Below are positions 1-8,915 of a DNA stretch of 64,000 nt, piece after piece (the stretch's first letter is position 1; each line of letters starts with the position of its first letter). The stretch covers positions 1-64,000 of the forward strand of contig JAFUFK010000026.1 in the NCBI GenBank assembly GCA_017469925.1, read 5' to 3'. The notes beneath the pieces were generated by a model. It made no database searches, was not told the DNA's origin, and saw only the letters and a list, made by a program, of their open reading frames with translations. This DNA is from Bacteroidaceae bacterium. Lineage in GTDB: Bacteria; Bacteroidota; Bacteroidia; Bacteroidales; Bacteroidaceae. The position numbers were made by a program, and so were the translations under genes.

Positions 1-134
1 CCCCAGCAACCTTTTCGCCATCAAGATGAGAGCTTGCTCCAAGAGGCATCGACAGAAGGGAAAGGAACAGAGGTATGAGCATAGCGTGGCAGTCCGGGAC
101 GTGGTGCAGGGAGAAAAAGGCTTGCCTTGTTATA

Positions 135-174
135 GCCCACTATAACTACACGCTCCGCTTTCGTAGTTGTGGGC
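135..174. repeat. imperfect hairpin upstream of the relaxase gene, possible oriT region
   Basis: GCCCAC plus AACTAC on the left pair with GTAGTT plus GTGGGC on the right, with a three-base bulge (tat) and a loop of about 13 bases. It lies about 270 bases upstream of a MobV-type relaxase gene, where such families often have their transfer origin. No nick consensus could be proved, so oriT is an inference. The rest of 1-440 shows no convincing gene; the short frames there have no family features. Confidence 0.3.
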
Positions 175-440
175 TCTTCCGAGGGACTCATGGCTTAGCC
201 CTGAGAACCCACAAGGCACTTCCCTTGACCCGTTCAGGACGCTGCCCCGAAACCTCGCTCATGAGTTTCACCCCTGTGAACCCGGACCAAAGAGTGACCT
301 TCTCTCTGGACTCTCGGCTCAGTGGCATCTGCCCCCAAGACCCCTGAGCAGGAAGTGACTCTCTCCCTGCACCCTCCAATCAAGGCTCTGCCCCGATACC
401 CCGATGACCAATTATACAGCAAATCCGCAAAAGAAGAATT

Positions 441-1769
441 ATGGCAACAACAGCCAAAGCATCCGAGCACATCAAGCCCTGCAACATCGCCCAGAGTGAG
501 CGGCACAACAGGAGGGACGCAGACTACATCGCATCCCTCAATCCTGCCATGCTCTACATCCGCAAAGACCTGGCCCATCTGAATGAAGTGTATGTCGCAC
601 CTGACATGGAGGGTGTCAGCCTTCAGCAGCACTATGACGACATCCGTGTCATGGTGAAGCAGAAGACTGGCAGGGCGATGCAGGAGAAGGACGTGAAGTT
701 TACGGACAAGAAAGGCAAGCAGCGTGTCCGTCAGGGATGCAGCCCCATCCGTGAAGGGGTGGTGAACATCAAGCCCGACACGACGATGGAAGCCCTTTTG
801 CGGTATGTCAAAAGGGTGCATGAGAGGTGGGGCATCAGAGCCATACAGATACACATCCATAAGGACGAAGGGCATTATGAGGACAAAGAAAACCCTGAAT
901 CATGGGAGCCGAACTACCATGCTCATATCATCTGGGACTGGATGGACCACGACACGGGCAAGTCCTTCAAGCTGAATGCCGAGGACATGTCTGCCATCCA
1001 AGATCTGGTGGCTGAGACATTGGACATGCAGCGAGGGCAGAAGAAGTCAGAGACAGGGATTGACCATCTGGAACGGAACGACTTCATCATCCAGAAGCAG
1101 GAGAACAAGAAGAAGCAGCTCCGGGAAGAGGCAAAGAAAACCATCGCAGAGAAGGAGGAAGTGGAGGCAGAGGTCGAGGCGGCGAAAACGGAAGTGGCAG
1201 ACTTATGGAAAGAACACGACTATCTGACAAGTGCCAACCGCACGAAAGTCGAACGTAGCAATCGCCTTGACCTTGACATCAGGAACAAGACGAACCGCTC
1301 CCAGGCACTTGATGATGCCATTGATGCCAAGAAACAGGAAGTTGCAGGACTGGCAGCAAAAGCCGACGAGAAGCTGCGGGATTTCTACACCATCAAGGAG
1401 CGTGGCGACTGGCAAGACCCGATGTTCTTTGCCATGTCTGCCTATATCTACCGCATTGACGAGGGCTTGCAGTTCTGCATCAAAGCCATTCAGGACTTTG
1501 CCTATTCAGGTTTCGGCGGTCGTGGTGGCAAGCATGGTGACATCTTCTGGGACAATGAATCGTATGCCATCAAGCAATACCTGAAGATGTTTGCCGACCT
1601 TGCCAGCGCTACCTTGAAGCAAGTGGCAGACTGGTTCATCTGGCTGGCAAGCACCTTGGGCAGGTTCAATGCCAACGAACTCAGACGTGCCGACCGTGAA
1701 GTCCACGACATTGCAGATGGCAGATACGATGGACGTATACAGAAGTTCCAGCAAGGACTTACAAGATAG
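441..1769 (+). CDS. MobV/Pre-type plasmid mobilization relaxase
   Basis: A 442-residue protein predicted to nick the transfer origin of a mobilizable plasmid or integrated element and lead the strand to a recipient. The N-terminal half has the MobV signature: HIHKDEGH at about 138-145 followed by NYHAHI at about 158-163, the metal-binding histidines expected of this family. Residues about 215-330 are charged and heptad-like (long coiled coil), common in Bacteroidetes MobV proteins. The C-terminus from about 350 is more hydrophobic and aromatic. The chosen ATG gives a start close to the conserved region. No other mobilization or replication gene is visible, so the element either extends left of the window or is a remnant. 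MobV is clear; whether it is functional is not. Confidence 0.85.
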   Translation: MATTAKASEHIKPCNIAQSERHNRRDADYIASLNPAMLYIRKDLAHLNEVYVAPDMEGVSLQQHYDDIRVMVKQKTGRAMQEKDVKFTDKKGKQRVRQGCSPIREGVVNIKPDTTMEALLRYVKRVHERWGIRAIQIHIHKDEGHYEDKENPESWEPNYHAHIIWDWMDHDTGKSFKLNAEDMSAIQDLVAETLDMQRGQKKSETGIDHLERNDFIIQKQENKKKQLREEAKKTIAEKEEVEAEVEAAKTEVADLWKEHDYLTSANRTKVERSNRLDLDIRNKTNRSQALDDAIDAKKQEVAGLAAKADEKLRDFYTIKERGDWQDPMFFAMSAYIYRIDEGLQFCIKAIQDFAYSGFGGRGGKHGDIFWDNESYAIKQYLKMFADLASATLKQVADWFIWLASTLGRFNANELRRADREVHDIADGRYDGRIQKFQQGLTR

Positions 1770-1786
1770 AGTGTTGTTACAAAGAA

Positions 1787-1823
1787 CCTCCCCGTTACTT
1801 GCAGTAGCAAACAAACGGGGAGG
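1787..1823 (+). terminator. hairpin terminator after the relaxase gene
   Basis: CCTCCCCGTT (1787-1796) pairs perfectly with AACGGGGAGG (1814-1823) around a 17-base loop, 17 bases after the relaxase stop. No clear T-run follows, so termination strength is uncertain. It may also mark a boundary of the mobilizable element. Confidence 0.5.
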
Positions 1824-1850
1824 CATGCTTATTGGTACTGGTGCGATTAA

Positions 1851-2375
1851 TTATAGCCCGCCATCAGCTACCCAGATATGCTTTTCGTTGTCGTTTCTTA
1901 TTGCGATGTGCTTCTGCTCTTGTTTCCCATCGGGATGCGTCAAGGTGTAGAACACATAGGTGCCAACATAATCTCCGTCACGACGTTCTTTGAAGTTTGA
2001 GACTTTACATCCTTTCATATTTTCGCTCAGCGCGGGAATTACGCTCTTATAATATACAAGTGCTTCACTGGCTTGGCTGTTGTCGGCGCTAATGATAGCT
2101 TGGAGTATGCGCTGGGCGGCTTGTGTGGCAGTCTCATTTTGCATTTTGCTGAGTCTATCACCGGCAGCCGGAGTTGTCATTTCTGTTACATCCGTCCATT
2201 GAGTGTCTGGGATTTGAATGAGATTGGCGCGACTCATCATAACATTATATTGGATATTGTCGATATGAAGCAGGAGGGTCTTCTGACCATCATTGACAAC
2301 CCAGAGTTTGACAAAGCGAAGCAGCCCGTCGTTTTTTATGAATACATTCTCTACTTCCACTTCGCAATCACCCAT
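1851..2375 (-). CDS. hypothetical protein, possibly N-terminally shortened
   Basis: A 174-residue protein with no signal peptide. The C-terminal half (about 70-174) reads like the small alpha+beta fold of Bacteroidetes DUF4878-type proteins (helix with QAAQRILQAI, then strands ending in HIWVADGG), usually found on lipoproteins. An in-frame open stretch continues upstream of the ATG for about 14 codons without a better start, so a lipoprotein N-terminus may have been lost. It lies 52 bases downstream of the AraC-type gene on the same strand and could be co-transcribed. Family assignment is tentative. Confidence 0.5.
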   Translation of the reverse strand: MGDCEVEVENVFIKNDGLLRFVKLWVVNDGQKTLLLHIDNIQYNVMMSRANLIQIPDTQWTDVTEMTTPAAGDRLSKMQNETATQAAQRILQAIISADNSQASEALVYYKSVIPALSENMKGCKVSNFKERRDGDYVGTYVFYTLTHPDGKQEQKHIAIRNDNEKHIWVADGGL

Positions 2376-2427
2376 ATTTCCTGTCTCGGCAACGTTTAGA
2401 AGCCGGTCATGGCGGACTGTCTGGCTA

Positions 2428-3354
2428 TCATGATTTTTTACGCTCTATCTGCTCAGCAAACTGGCGGGGTGTCTGGCCGACGTGGGCCTTGAAGTACTTG
2501 CCGAAGAACGAGGGGTTGGGGAAGTTCAGCAAGTTGCACACCTGCTGAACGGTGTAGTGTTCGGAACGCAGCAGCATCTTGGCTTCCAGGATGACATACT
2601 CGCCGATGATGTCAGACGGCATACGGCCCGAGGCTCGGCGCACCATCTGACCGAAATACTTGGGCGTGACGCATTGCAGACCGGCATAGAAAGCCGTGTC
2701 GCGGTGCTCGCGGAAGTGGCTGTGTACGTCGCTCACGAAGCGGGCGTAGATGGCCTCCGAGCGGCTGGTCTTGTCCGTCTGCGCCCCCTGCTGCGCCTCC
2801 ATCCGTTCCTTCAGGCTCTCCAGGATGCTCGATGCCACCTGCAGATAGCCGTGCAGAGCATCCTCCTTATGGCTGAATTCCTCGGTATGGATGATGTCGC
2901 GCATTCGGTGGTAGATGTTCACGAGGTGAGCCACCAGGGCCATGTCAGCATGTACCGCCAACGGGTCGATGGCTGGCAGCGGACCCGTCTGATGGTTGCG
3001 GGGAAAGAGGTGATAGAACGTGTCGGCCACCATCAGAGCCGCCACCTTCGAGTCTACCGACAGGCGGAGCGACTCGTAAATGGTGTTGGGCCTGACCACC
3101 ATCACGTCGCCGTCCGTCATGACATAGTCCTGAAGGTTCAGCCTCATGCCGATGCGCCCGCTCACGCAGAGGATGAACATTACCATCTGCGCCCGCACGG
3201 GGCAGTCTACAAACTCAACATCGCCACAGTCCTGCCCTCCACCTTGCCGGAATCCCTCCAGCGTGTCGTAAAGTGCGAGTCCTTGCTCGTACATCACCTG
3301 TCCGAAGTCGGGCATCCCCGAGAAGAATACGTTGCGGGTCATCTGTCTTGCCAT
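2428..3354 (-). CDS. AraC family transcriptional regulator
   Basis: A 308-residue protein: N-terminal cupin-like sensing domain (about 1-170) and a C-terminal AraC/XylS double helix-turn-helix (about 205-305). The second HTH carries the typical pattern VQQVCNLLNFPNPSFFGKYF followed by GQTPRQF. Such proteins usually activate a nearby catabolic operon in response to a small ligand. It is divergent from the hydrolase/lyase/fucosidase group that begins at 3541, so control of that group is a reasonable inference, although Bacteroidetes glycan loci often use hybrid two-component or SusR-type regulators instead. Confidence 0.9.
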   Translation of the reverse strand: MARQMTRNVFFSGMPDFGQVMYEQGLALYDTLEGFRQGGGQDCGDVEFVDCPVRAQMVMFILCVSGRIGMRLNLQDYVMTDGDVMVVRPNTIYESLRLSVDSKVAALMVADTFYHLFPRNHQTGPLPAIDPLAVHADMALVAHLVNIYHRMRDIIHTEEFSHKEDALHGYLQVASSILESLKERMEAQQGAQTDKTSRSEAIYARFVSDVHSHFREHRDTAFYAGLQCVTPKYFGQMVRRASGRMPSDIIGEYVILEAKMLLRSEHYTVQQVCNLLNFPNPSFFGKYFKAHVGQTPRQFAEQIERKKS

Positions 3355-3377
3355 ACGTTTTTGTCACTTTGATGCTG

Positions 3378-3385
3378 CAAAAATA
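3378..3385 (-). promoter_or_regulatory. candidate -7 box of the AraC gene
   Basis: Reads TATTTTTG on the minus strand, matching the Bacteroidetes TAnnTTTG -7 consensus, about 24 bases before the AraC start codon. No clear TTTG -33 box is found at the usual spacing, so this is a single-box match. Confidence 0.4.
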
Positions 3386-3540
3386 GTAAAAAAGAACAAG
3401 AAAAATAGCCCTTTAGGGTAGAATTTTTACAGATTGTAATCCTGCGGGACACTTTTGCAGCCGTATGGATAGTGGGAATATGGAAAAATATGAGGAACTT
3501 TGCGCACGAATTTGACATAAAACTATAAGAACTAATGACA

Positions 3541-4983
3541 ATGAAACAGAACTTCATCTGCCAGTTGCTCCTTTTTTTGCTGCTTATACCGATGACCGCC
3601 GTGGCCGTGGGCAGCAGCGGCATGTATCAGTGGAGTGTGGAACTGACGGGCTACGTCTCGGGCGAGACGGGTAAGGCTCCCAATGCATACCTGTGGGTGC
3701 CCGACGGCTGCGAGAGCGTGAAGGCTGTGGTCTTCGCCCAGCAGAACATGACGGAGGAGATGGTGTTCAGAAACACCGCCTTCCAGAAACGCATGAAGAA
3801 GTTGAGTGTGGCCCTGCTGTGGGTGGCTCCGGCATTCACCAACACGTGGGACCCGGCATCGGGCTGCCAGAAGGTGTTCGACGAGATGCTCACGGCCATC
3901 GCCTTCCAGAGCGGGCATGAGGAGATAGCCCATGCGCCCATCATTCCCTTCGGCCATTCGGCGCAGGCCACGATGCCGTGGAACTTCGCCGCATGGAACG
4001 CCGACCGCACGCTCTGCATCGTCAGTTTCCACGGCGACGCACCGCGCACCAACCTCTGCGGCTACGGCACGGCGAATGTGGAATGGGGACGGACGCGCAA
4101 CATCGACGGCATACCGGGACTGATGATTATCGGCGAGTATGAGTGGTGGGATGCCCGCGTGCGCCCGGCATTGGCATTCCGCATGATGTACCCAGGCAGC
4201 TGTGTCTCGCTGCTCTGTGACACGGGCAGCGGACACTTCGACTGTTCGCCTGAGACCATCGACTATATCGCCCGGTTCATCGAGAAGTCCCTGCAGCAGC
4301 GGCTAACGGATGGTGACAGTCTGCGGGCGGGCCGCCCGCGCTCCCAGCAGGAGAGCCGCCCGCGCTTCCTGCGACGGCTGAATTCCACAGAAGGTTGGCT
4401 GGTGCCATGCTGGAGTCCCGATGACGGGCAGCCCCGTGCAAAGGCTGCCCCTGTCTTGGTCTACGGTGGCGACACGCACGAGGCATTCTGGTACATAGAC
4501 GAAGAGATGGCCAAGCTCACTGAACAGCGCCATGCCTCAACAAGTGTCACACAGAAATCACAGAAAGGAGATCAGATTGCCTCTTCGCGACAGCGCCAGC
4601 GACAATATATGGGTTTTGAGACCGATGGCAAGTACATACCCTTTGACGGTCGCCAGCAGGGCGGCATGGCCGTGACGTTCGTTCCCGACAGGAAAGACAG
4701 CCTGACCATGCACCTGCGTGCCGTCTATACCGACTCCACCCATGTACAGCCTGCCGACGGCCACGCAAAGGCGAAACCCCGTTTTGAAATCATCTGCGGT
4801 CCTGCCCGCAAGACCGGCGACACCACCCTGCGCCTCTATCCCTACGAGGCCGGGATGGACAATCCCCGGCGCTCGTTCACCGTCTGGGTGGTGGCCATCG
4901 GCGAGGGTGACGACACTTACAAGCGTGCCGTTCAGCCCATGCGCATTGATATTCCAGCATCTGTAAGACACTTGATAAAATAA
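3541..4983 (+). CDS. secreted alpha/beta-hydrolase-like esterase
   Basis: A 480-residue secreted protein (signal peptide about 1-22, ending TAVAVG). The hydrolase core at about 30-260 has the nucleophile elbow GHSAQ (Ser about 140) and a late acidic/histidine pair (SGHFD, about 229-233), consistent with a serine esterase of the putative-esterase/CE type. A beta-rich domain follows from about 300 to the end. Between them (4322-4372 and about 4540-4590) the coding sequence is low-complexity and repeat-like, with two copies of GCCGCCCGCGCT. An alternative ATG lies two codons upstream; the internal one is followed by the better signal peptide. It is 16 bases ahead of the lyase-like gene, so probably one operon. 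Substrate unknown; deacetylation of the target glycan is a guess. Confidence 0.7.
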   Translation: MKQNFICQLLLFLLLIPMTAVAVGSSGMYQWSVELTGYVSGETGKAPNAYLWVPDGCESVKAVVFAQQNMTEEMVFRNTAFQKRMKKLSVALLWVAPAFTNTWDPASGCQKVFDEMLTAIAFQSGHEEIAHAPIIPFGHSAQATMPWNFAAWNADRTLCIVSFHGDAPRTNLCGYGTANVEWGRTRNIDGIPGLMIIGEYEWWDARVRPALAFRMMYPGSCVSLLCDTGSGHFDCSPETIDYIARFIEKSLQQRLTDGDSLRAGRPRSQQESRPRFLRRLNSTEGWLVPCWSPDDGQPRAKAAPVLVYGGDTHEAFWYIDEEMAKLTEQRHASTSVTQKSQKGDQIASSRQRQRQYMGFETDGKYIPFDGRQQGGMAVTFVPDRKDSLTMHLRAVYTDSTHVQPADGHAKAKPRFEIICGPARKTGDTTLRLYPYEAGMDNPRRSFTVWVVAIGEGDDTYKRAVQPMRIDIPASVRHLIK

Positions 4984-4999
4984 AAAAACATATAGCATC

Positions 5000-7900
5000 A
5001 TGAAACCTATTATTTCTATCACAGCTATGTTGATGTTCGCGACCACCGTCTGCGGACAGACAACAGACAAGCAGCCAGTCATGCAGTTCGACTTCTCCTC
5101 CGTCAGCGGCACCACCGTCAGCGAGGCCACCGGGAGCGGTATCAGCGGCACGTTGCGCGGAGGCGCGAAGGTCGTGGAGATGGGCGACTTCCATTTCCTC
5201 TCTTTAGGCGGCAGCGGGGCCTACTTCGACATGGGCAGTCAGGCCGGTGCCTTGCTGAAAGGTATGGACACCCTGAGCATCTCGGTCTATTACCGTGTGG
5301 ATGCCGGGCAGAACGTGGCGGAGAACGGCAACTTCCTCTATTGTTTCTCCACTTCTTCATCGTGTACGGCGCAGGGAGGCAAGTTCACCTCCTACCGCGT
5401 CAATGCCCAGCGTGCCTCCACGTCGCAGGGCGGCTATCAGGGACAGAAATATATCGAGGTGGGCAGTGCGTCGGACTGCGGCGTGTGGAAGCACGTGGTC
5501 TATACGCAGGAGAAGGCGCGTGGCCGTCTCTACATCGACGGCAAGCTCATTGGCACCAACGCACAGATGTACGTCAACTCCACCAACTACACCACGTCGC
5601 CCGCCTACTGCTGGATAGGACGCTCGCCCTTCTCCGGCGATGTCTATCTGCGCAGCACGCTCGTCAGCGACTTCCGGCTCTACAATGTCGCGCTCACTGC
5701 CGACGAGGTGAGACAGTTGGCCGCCAAGACCGAGCAGTTGGAGCAGGCCTACCGTTTCGGCTCGCCCGGCGACGTGTCGGCCCTGGCCGCTGCCGTCAGC
5801 GAGGGCGAGGTTTTTGTGGAGAGCATCGAGGCCCTGGCCTATCCGCCGCTTGCCCTATTAGAGTATATGGACGCCCTGCGCATGGCCAGTATCGTGGCGA
5901 ATGACGGACGGTTGAGCCAGACCGTCATCGATGCCCGCCTGAAAGCCCTCAACGATGCCCGCACACAGTTGGAGACCACCCGCGACTTCGTGTTCCCGCT
6001 GAGCGACCTCCGCGAGAGCTACGACCGCGACCGTGGCTTCATACATCCGGGCGGTCTGCACACCGCAGCCGACTTCGAGCGCATACGCCGCCAGATCAGC
6101 GAGGGCAACACCGCCGTCAAGGCCGCCTACAACCGTCTGCGCAGTGACAACCTGGGACAGAGCACGAAGTATGTGGCTCCCGTGCAGACCATCGTCCGCA
6201 ACGGCGGCACGGGCGATGCCTATATCAATGCGGCACAGGGGGCGGCCTGCATCTACATGAATGCCCTGCGGTGGCAGATAGAAGGATCGAAGGCCCATGC
6301 CCGCAATGCCGTGAAGAACCTCATGGCATGGGTGGATATGGACAGCGGCGTGTCGGGCGGCGAGTATGTGCTCTGCGCCGTCTATGGGTTCCAGTTCGCC
6401 CAGGGAGCCGAGTTGTTGCGCGACTTCGACGAATGGAGCGAAGAAGACCAGGCCCGCTGCCGTCGCTGGATGATGAACACCTGGTACCGCGTGGCCAACG
6501 ACTTCCTGCACTGGCACAACGGACAGTGGGTGAATGCCGACAGCTGGTGCGGCTACCGGCCCGGCTCGTTCTGGAGCAACTGGGAGCTGTGCTGCGCCCT
6601 GTGCATGGTCAGCGTGGGCGTGTTCTGCGACGATGTGTACATCTACAACCAGGGCATGTCGTATCTGAAGTACGACCAGCTCTACGGCTACGACCGATGC
6701 TGCAACAAGCAGATTAGCGCCAAGTGCGACTGCCCGGAGACTGTGACGGCCGCCGCCTATCACTATCAGAACTACGACCCTACAGTTCCTTATATATACA
6801 ATGACGGCTGCATGGGCTTCATGGGCAACCTCATCCCCGTGCTCCACGACGACGGGTGCGGCCCATACGGCAAGCTGGGACAGATGCAGGAGTCGGGGCG
6901 CGACCAGGGCCACTGCCTCATGTCTGTCGGCCTCACGTCGGACATCTGCCAGACGGCATGGAGCCAGGGCGACGACCTCTACGGCTATATGGACAACCGC
7001 ATGGCGGCAGGTGCTGAGTTCGTGGCAGCGTACAACTACGGCAACGTGGACGACCTGCCTTGGACGGAATATCGCTATGCCGACCGCCTGACGGCCTTCT
7101 CGGAGAACGTATGGTGCATGACAGGCCCCAGCGGCGAGACCCGTGGCGGCATGCGCCCCATCTGGAACCGGCTGGTGGGTCACTACGAGGGCGTTAGAGG
7201 GCGCGAGATGAAGTACAGCCGCATGGGCGTGGCTGCACAGGGTGAGGACTACGGCGGACAGCAGTATGCGTCTGGTTATTACGACCATCTTGGCTACACC
7301 ATCCTAACCTGTACGCCCGACAGCGTGCCGTCGGCAGACTATGTGCCCACCTTCCTCACCGGCAAGCTCGCCTACGACGGACTGACCGCCGACCGCAACG
7401 ACCTGGGCGGCACCACCAACGACCGCTGGGAGTGGTACAAGGACAATGCCGTGCCGCGCGGTACGCAGATTACGCTCATGCCCCAACTGCCCGATGGCGA
7501 GGCGGACACGGGGCTGTGGCAATGGAACACGGGCGAGACGACACGCAACATCACCATTGGCGGCGACCGCAGCTACGTCTATCGCGTCACCTATACCAAC
7601 GCCCACGGCGTGAAGAGCCAGCAGGCCTTCCCCATCGCCTTCTCCGGCGACAACACGCCCAGCATCCTTTCCGGCACCGTCGGCTACAACGGTCAGGAGG
7701 TGGCCGACACTATCGTCAAGGCCTCTTTCGGCGAACCTGTCACCCTCACCGTCAAGTGTACCACCGCCTACGGCATCTACCTGTGGGAGGACGGTCGCAC
7801 CGGTTCTTCCATTACCCTGCCCTGCGTGACCGAGGACCGCGACATCAGCGTCATCCACAGCAATGTCTCTGGAACGGCCAGCCTCCTTACCTTCCACATT

Positions 7901-8710
7901 AAGGTAAATATGCTACATGGTGACGCTGTCGTGGAAGGCCAGACCCTGAACGATAGCACGCTGCTTTATGTCAATGAGGGTAGCGAGGTCATACTCTCTC
8001 CCCGTGTGTCCGAAGAACTGGGCACCTGGCTTTGGGATGACGGAACCACGACGCGCCAGCTGTCGCTCGGCACGGTCACCACATCGTCGTTCCACACCGT
8101 CACCTACACCATACAGGGACATGCCTACACGCTGACCTACGAGGTGCTGACCCTGCCTAAGAGCGTGCCGCCCATCGACAACGGCCACTACCTCATAGCC
8201 ACCCGCGACGGGCACTATTTCCTCACCAACGACGGAGGCCTGGGCACGTCGCCCACCCTCGAACCCCTGCGGGGAACGGAGGAAGAGCCTGACGATACGC
8301 AGGTGTGGGACATCTACCATGTCTTGAATACAAATGCCACGCACAGCATCATGTCTGTCAGCGACAGCCTCTATGTCAGTTCCAGGGGTATGATGTCCAC
8401 CTCTTCCGTGCGTACTCTCCGCGTGAACCGTGCCACGGACACCCCTCTCGTGGCCTTCTACACTTCCGGTGGCGGCTACTGGACCGTCAATGGAACGACC
8501 ATCGACTTCTCCGGCAGCAAGGGAGTCCCGGGCCTGCCCTTCCGTCTCATTCCCGTCAGTTATAAGCCGACAGCCATCGTTCAGATTGCAGATGGAAGAC
8601 GGAATATTGAAGATGGCACCGTGTACGACCTGCAGGGCCGCCGCATGGAATCTTCAATCTCGAAGAAGGGCGTTTACATACAAGGAGGACGCAAATTTGT
8701 CGTAAAGTAG
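5000..8710 (+). CDS. secreted LamG plus alginate-lyase-like multidomain protein
   Basis: A 1236-residue exported protein. Order: signal peptide (1-20); LamG/concanavalin-like domain (about 25-245, with the typical VYTQEKARGRLYIDGKLIG strand pair); a helical linker (about 245-330); an alpha/alpha-toroid region resembling the alginate_lyase superfamily (about 345-770, starting near GGLHTAADFERIRRQ, rich in Trp, Tyr and His); Ig-like modules (about 820-1060); and a C-terminal tail with YDLQGRRM...KKGVYIQGGRKFVVK. The toroid fold suggests a polysaccharide lyase or hydrolase acting on uronic-acid glycans, but no catalytic set was proved. The C-terminal tail recurs in the 57280 protein and probably is a Prevotella-type surface-sorting signal. 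It follows the hydrolase gene by 16 bases. Confidence 0.7.
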   Translation: MKPIISITAMLMFATTVCGQTTDKQPVMQFDFSSVSGTTVSEATGSGISGTLRGGAKVVEMGDFHFLSLGGSGAYFDMGSQAGALLKGMDTLSISVYYRVDAGQNVAENGNFLYCFSTSSSCTAQGGKFTSYRVNAQRASTSQGGYQGQKYIEVGSASDCGVWKHVVYTQEKARGRLYIDGKLIGTNAQMYVNSTNYTTSPAYCWIGRSPFSGDVYLRSTLVSDFRLYNVALTADEVRQLAAKTEQLEQAYRFGSPGDVSALAAAVSEGEVFVESIEALAYPPLALLEYMDALRMASIVANDGRLSQTVIDARLKALNDARTQLETTRDFVFPLSDLRESYDRDRGFIHPGGLHTAADFERIRRQISEGNTAVKAAYNRLRSDNLGQSTKYVAPVQTIVRNGGTGDAYINAAQGAACIYMNALRWQIEGSKAHARNAVKNLMAWVDMDSGVSGGEYVLCAVYGFQFAQGAELLRDFDEWSEEDQARCRRWMMNTWYRVANDFLHWHNGQWVNADSWCGYRPGSFWSNWELCCALCMVSVGVFCDDVYIYNQGMSYLKYDQLYGYDRCCNKQISAKCDCPETVTAAAYHYQNYDPTVPYIYNDGCMGFMGNLIPVLHDDGCGPYGKLGQMQESGRDQGHCLMSVGLTSDICQTAWSQGDDLYGYMDNRMAAGAEFVAAYNYGNVDDLPWTEYRYADRLTAFSENVWCMTGPSGETRGGMRPIWNRLVGHYEGVRGREMKYSRMGVAAQGEDYGGQQYASGYYDHLGYTILTCTPDSVPSADYVPTFLTGKLAYDGLTADRNDLGGTTNDRWEWYKDNAVPRGTQITLMPQLPDGEADTGLWQWNTGETTRNITIGGDRSYVYRVTYTNAHGVKSQQAFPIAFSGDNTPSILSGTVGYNGQEVADTIVKASFGEPVTLTVKCTTAYGIYLWEDGRTGSSITLPCVTEDRDISVIHSNVSGTASLLTFHIKVNMLHGDAVVEGQTLNDSTLLYVNEGSEVILSPRVSEELGTWLWDDGTTTRQLSLGTVTTSSFHTVTYTIQGHAYTLTYEVLTLPKSVPPIDNGHYLIATRDGHYFLTNDGGLGTSPTLEPLRGTEEEPDDTQVWDIYHVLNTNATHSIMSVSDSLYVSSRGMMSTSSVRTLRVNRATDTPLVAFYTSGGGYWTVNGTTIDFSGSKGVPGLPFRLIPVSYKPTAIVQIADGRRNIEDGTVYDLQGRRMESSISKKGVYIQGGRKFVVK

Positions 8711-8770
8711 AACTCTCACAACCTTAAACTTTCAAGATAGAAGTGCAATTTCTTGGGAGTAGAAATAGAC

Positions 8771-8839
8771 TTCCTCTCCGCAGGACTCAGACGTTCTCGG
8801 AGCGTAGCGACGAGGTTGTCTGAGTCCTGCGGAGAGGAA
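8771..8839. repeat. 22-bp perfect inverted repeat inside the IS30 left end
   Basis: Arms 8771-8792 and 8818-8839 are exact reverse complements (core CCTCTCCGCAGGACTCAGAC), around a 25-base loop that itself holds CTCG/CGAG. Neither side has a T-run, so it is not a classical terminator. It lies between the IS left end and the transposase start and could block read-through from outside promoters. Confidence 0.75.
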
Positions 8840-8899
8840 AAAATCAATCAGCAATGCAAATAAACAATAAAGGGAGACCGCCGTCTCCCAAAGATTAAG

Positions 8900-8907
8900 T
8901 AATTTTG
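8900..8907 (+). promoter_or_regulatory. candidate -7 box of the IS30 transposase
   Basis: TAATTTTG matches TAnnTTTG. Only 8 bases separate it from the likely ATG at 8916, so a transcript from it would be nearly leaderless. No TTTG -33 box is evident at the normal distance. Confidence 0.4.
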
Positions 8908-8915
8908 CATTGCAT

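Noticed and set aside
1-440. Small frames upstream of the relaxase
   Set aside because: No conserved motifs, no ribosome sites; they overlap in different frames and look like chance frames.
5858-7288. Long minus-strand frame opposite the lyase-like protein
   Set aside because: Same reason: a GC-driven shadow of a real gene, composition Val/His/Ala-rich with no recognisable fold.
8771-8839. Rho-independent terminator of the lyase-like gene
   Set aside because: The stem is strong but neither side has a T-run and it lies inside the insertion element.
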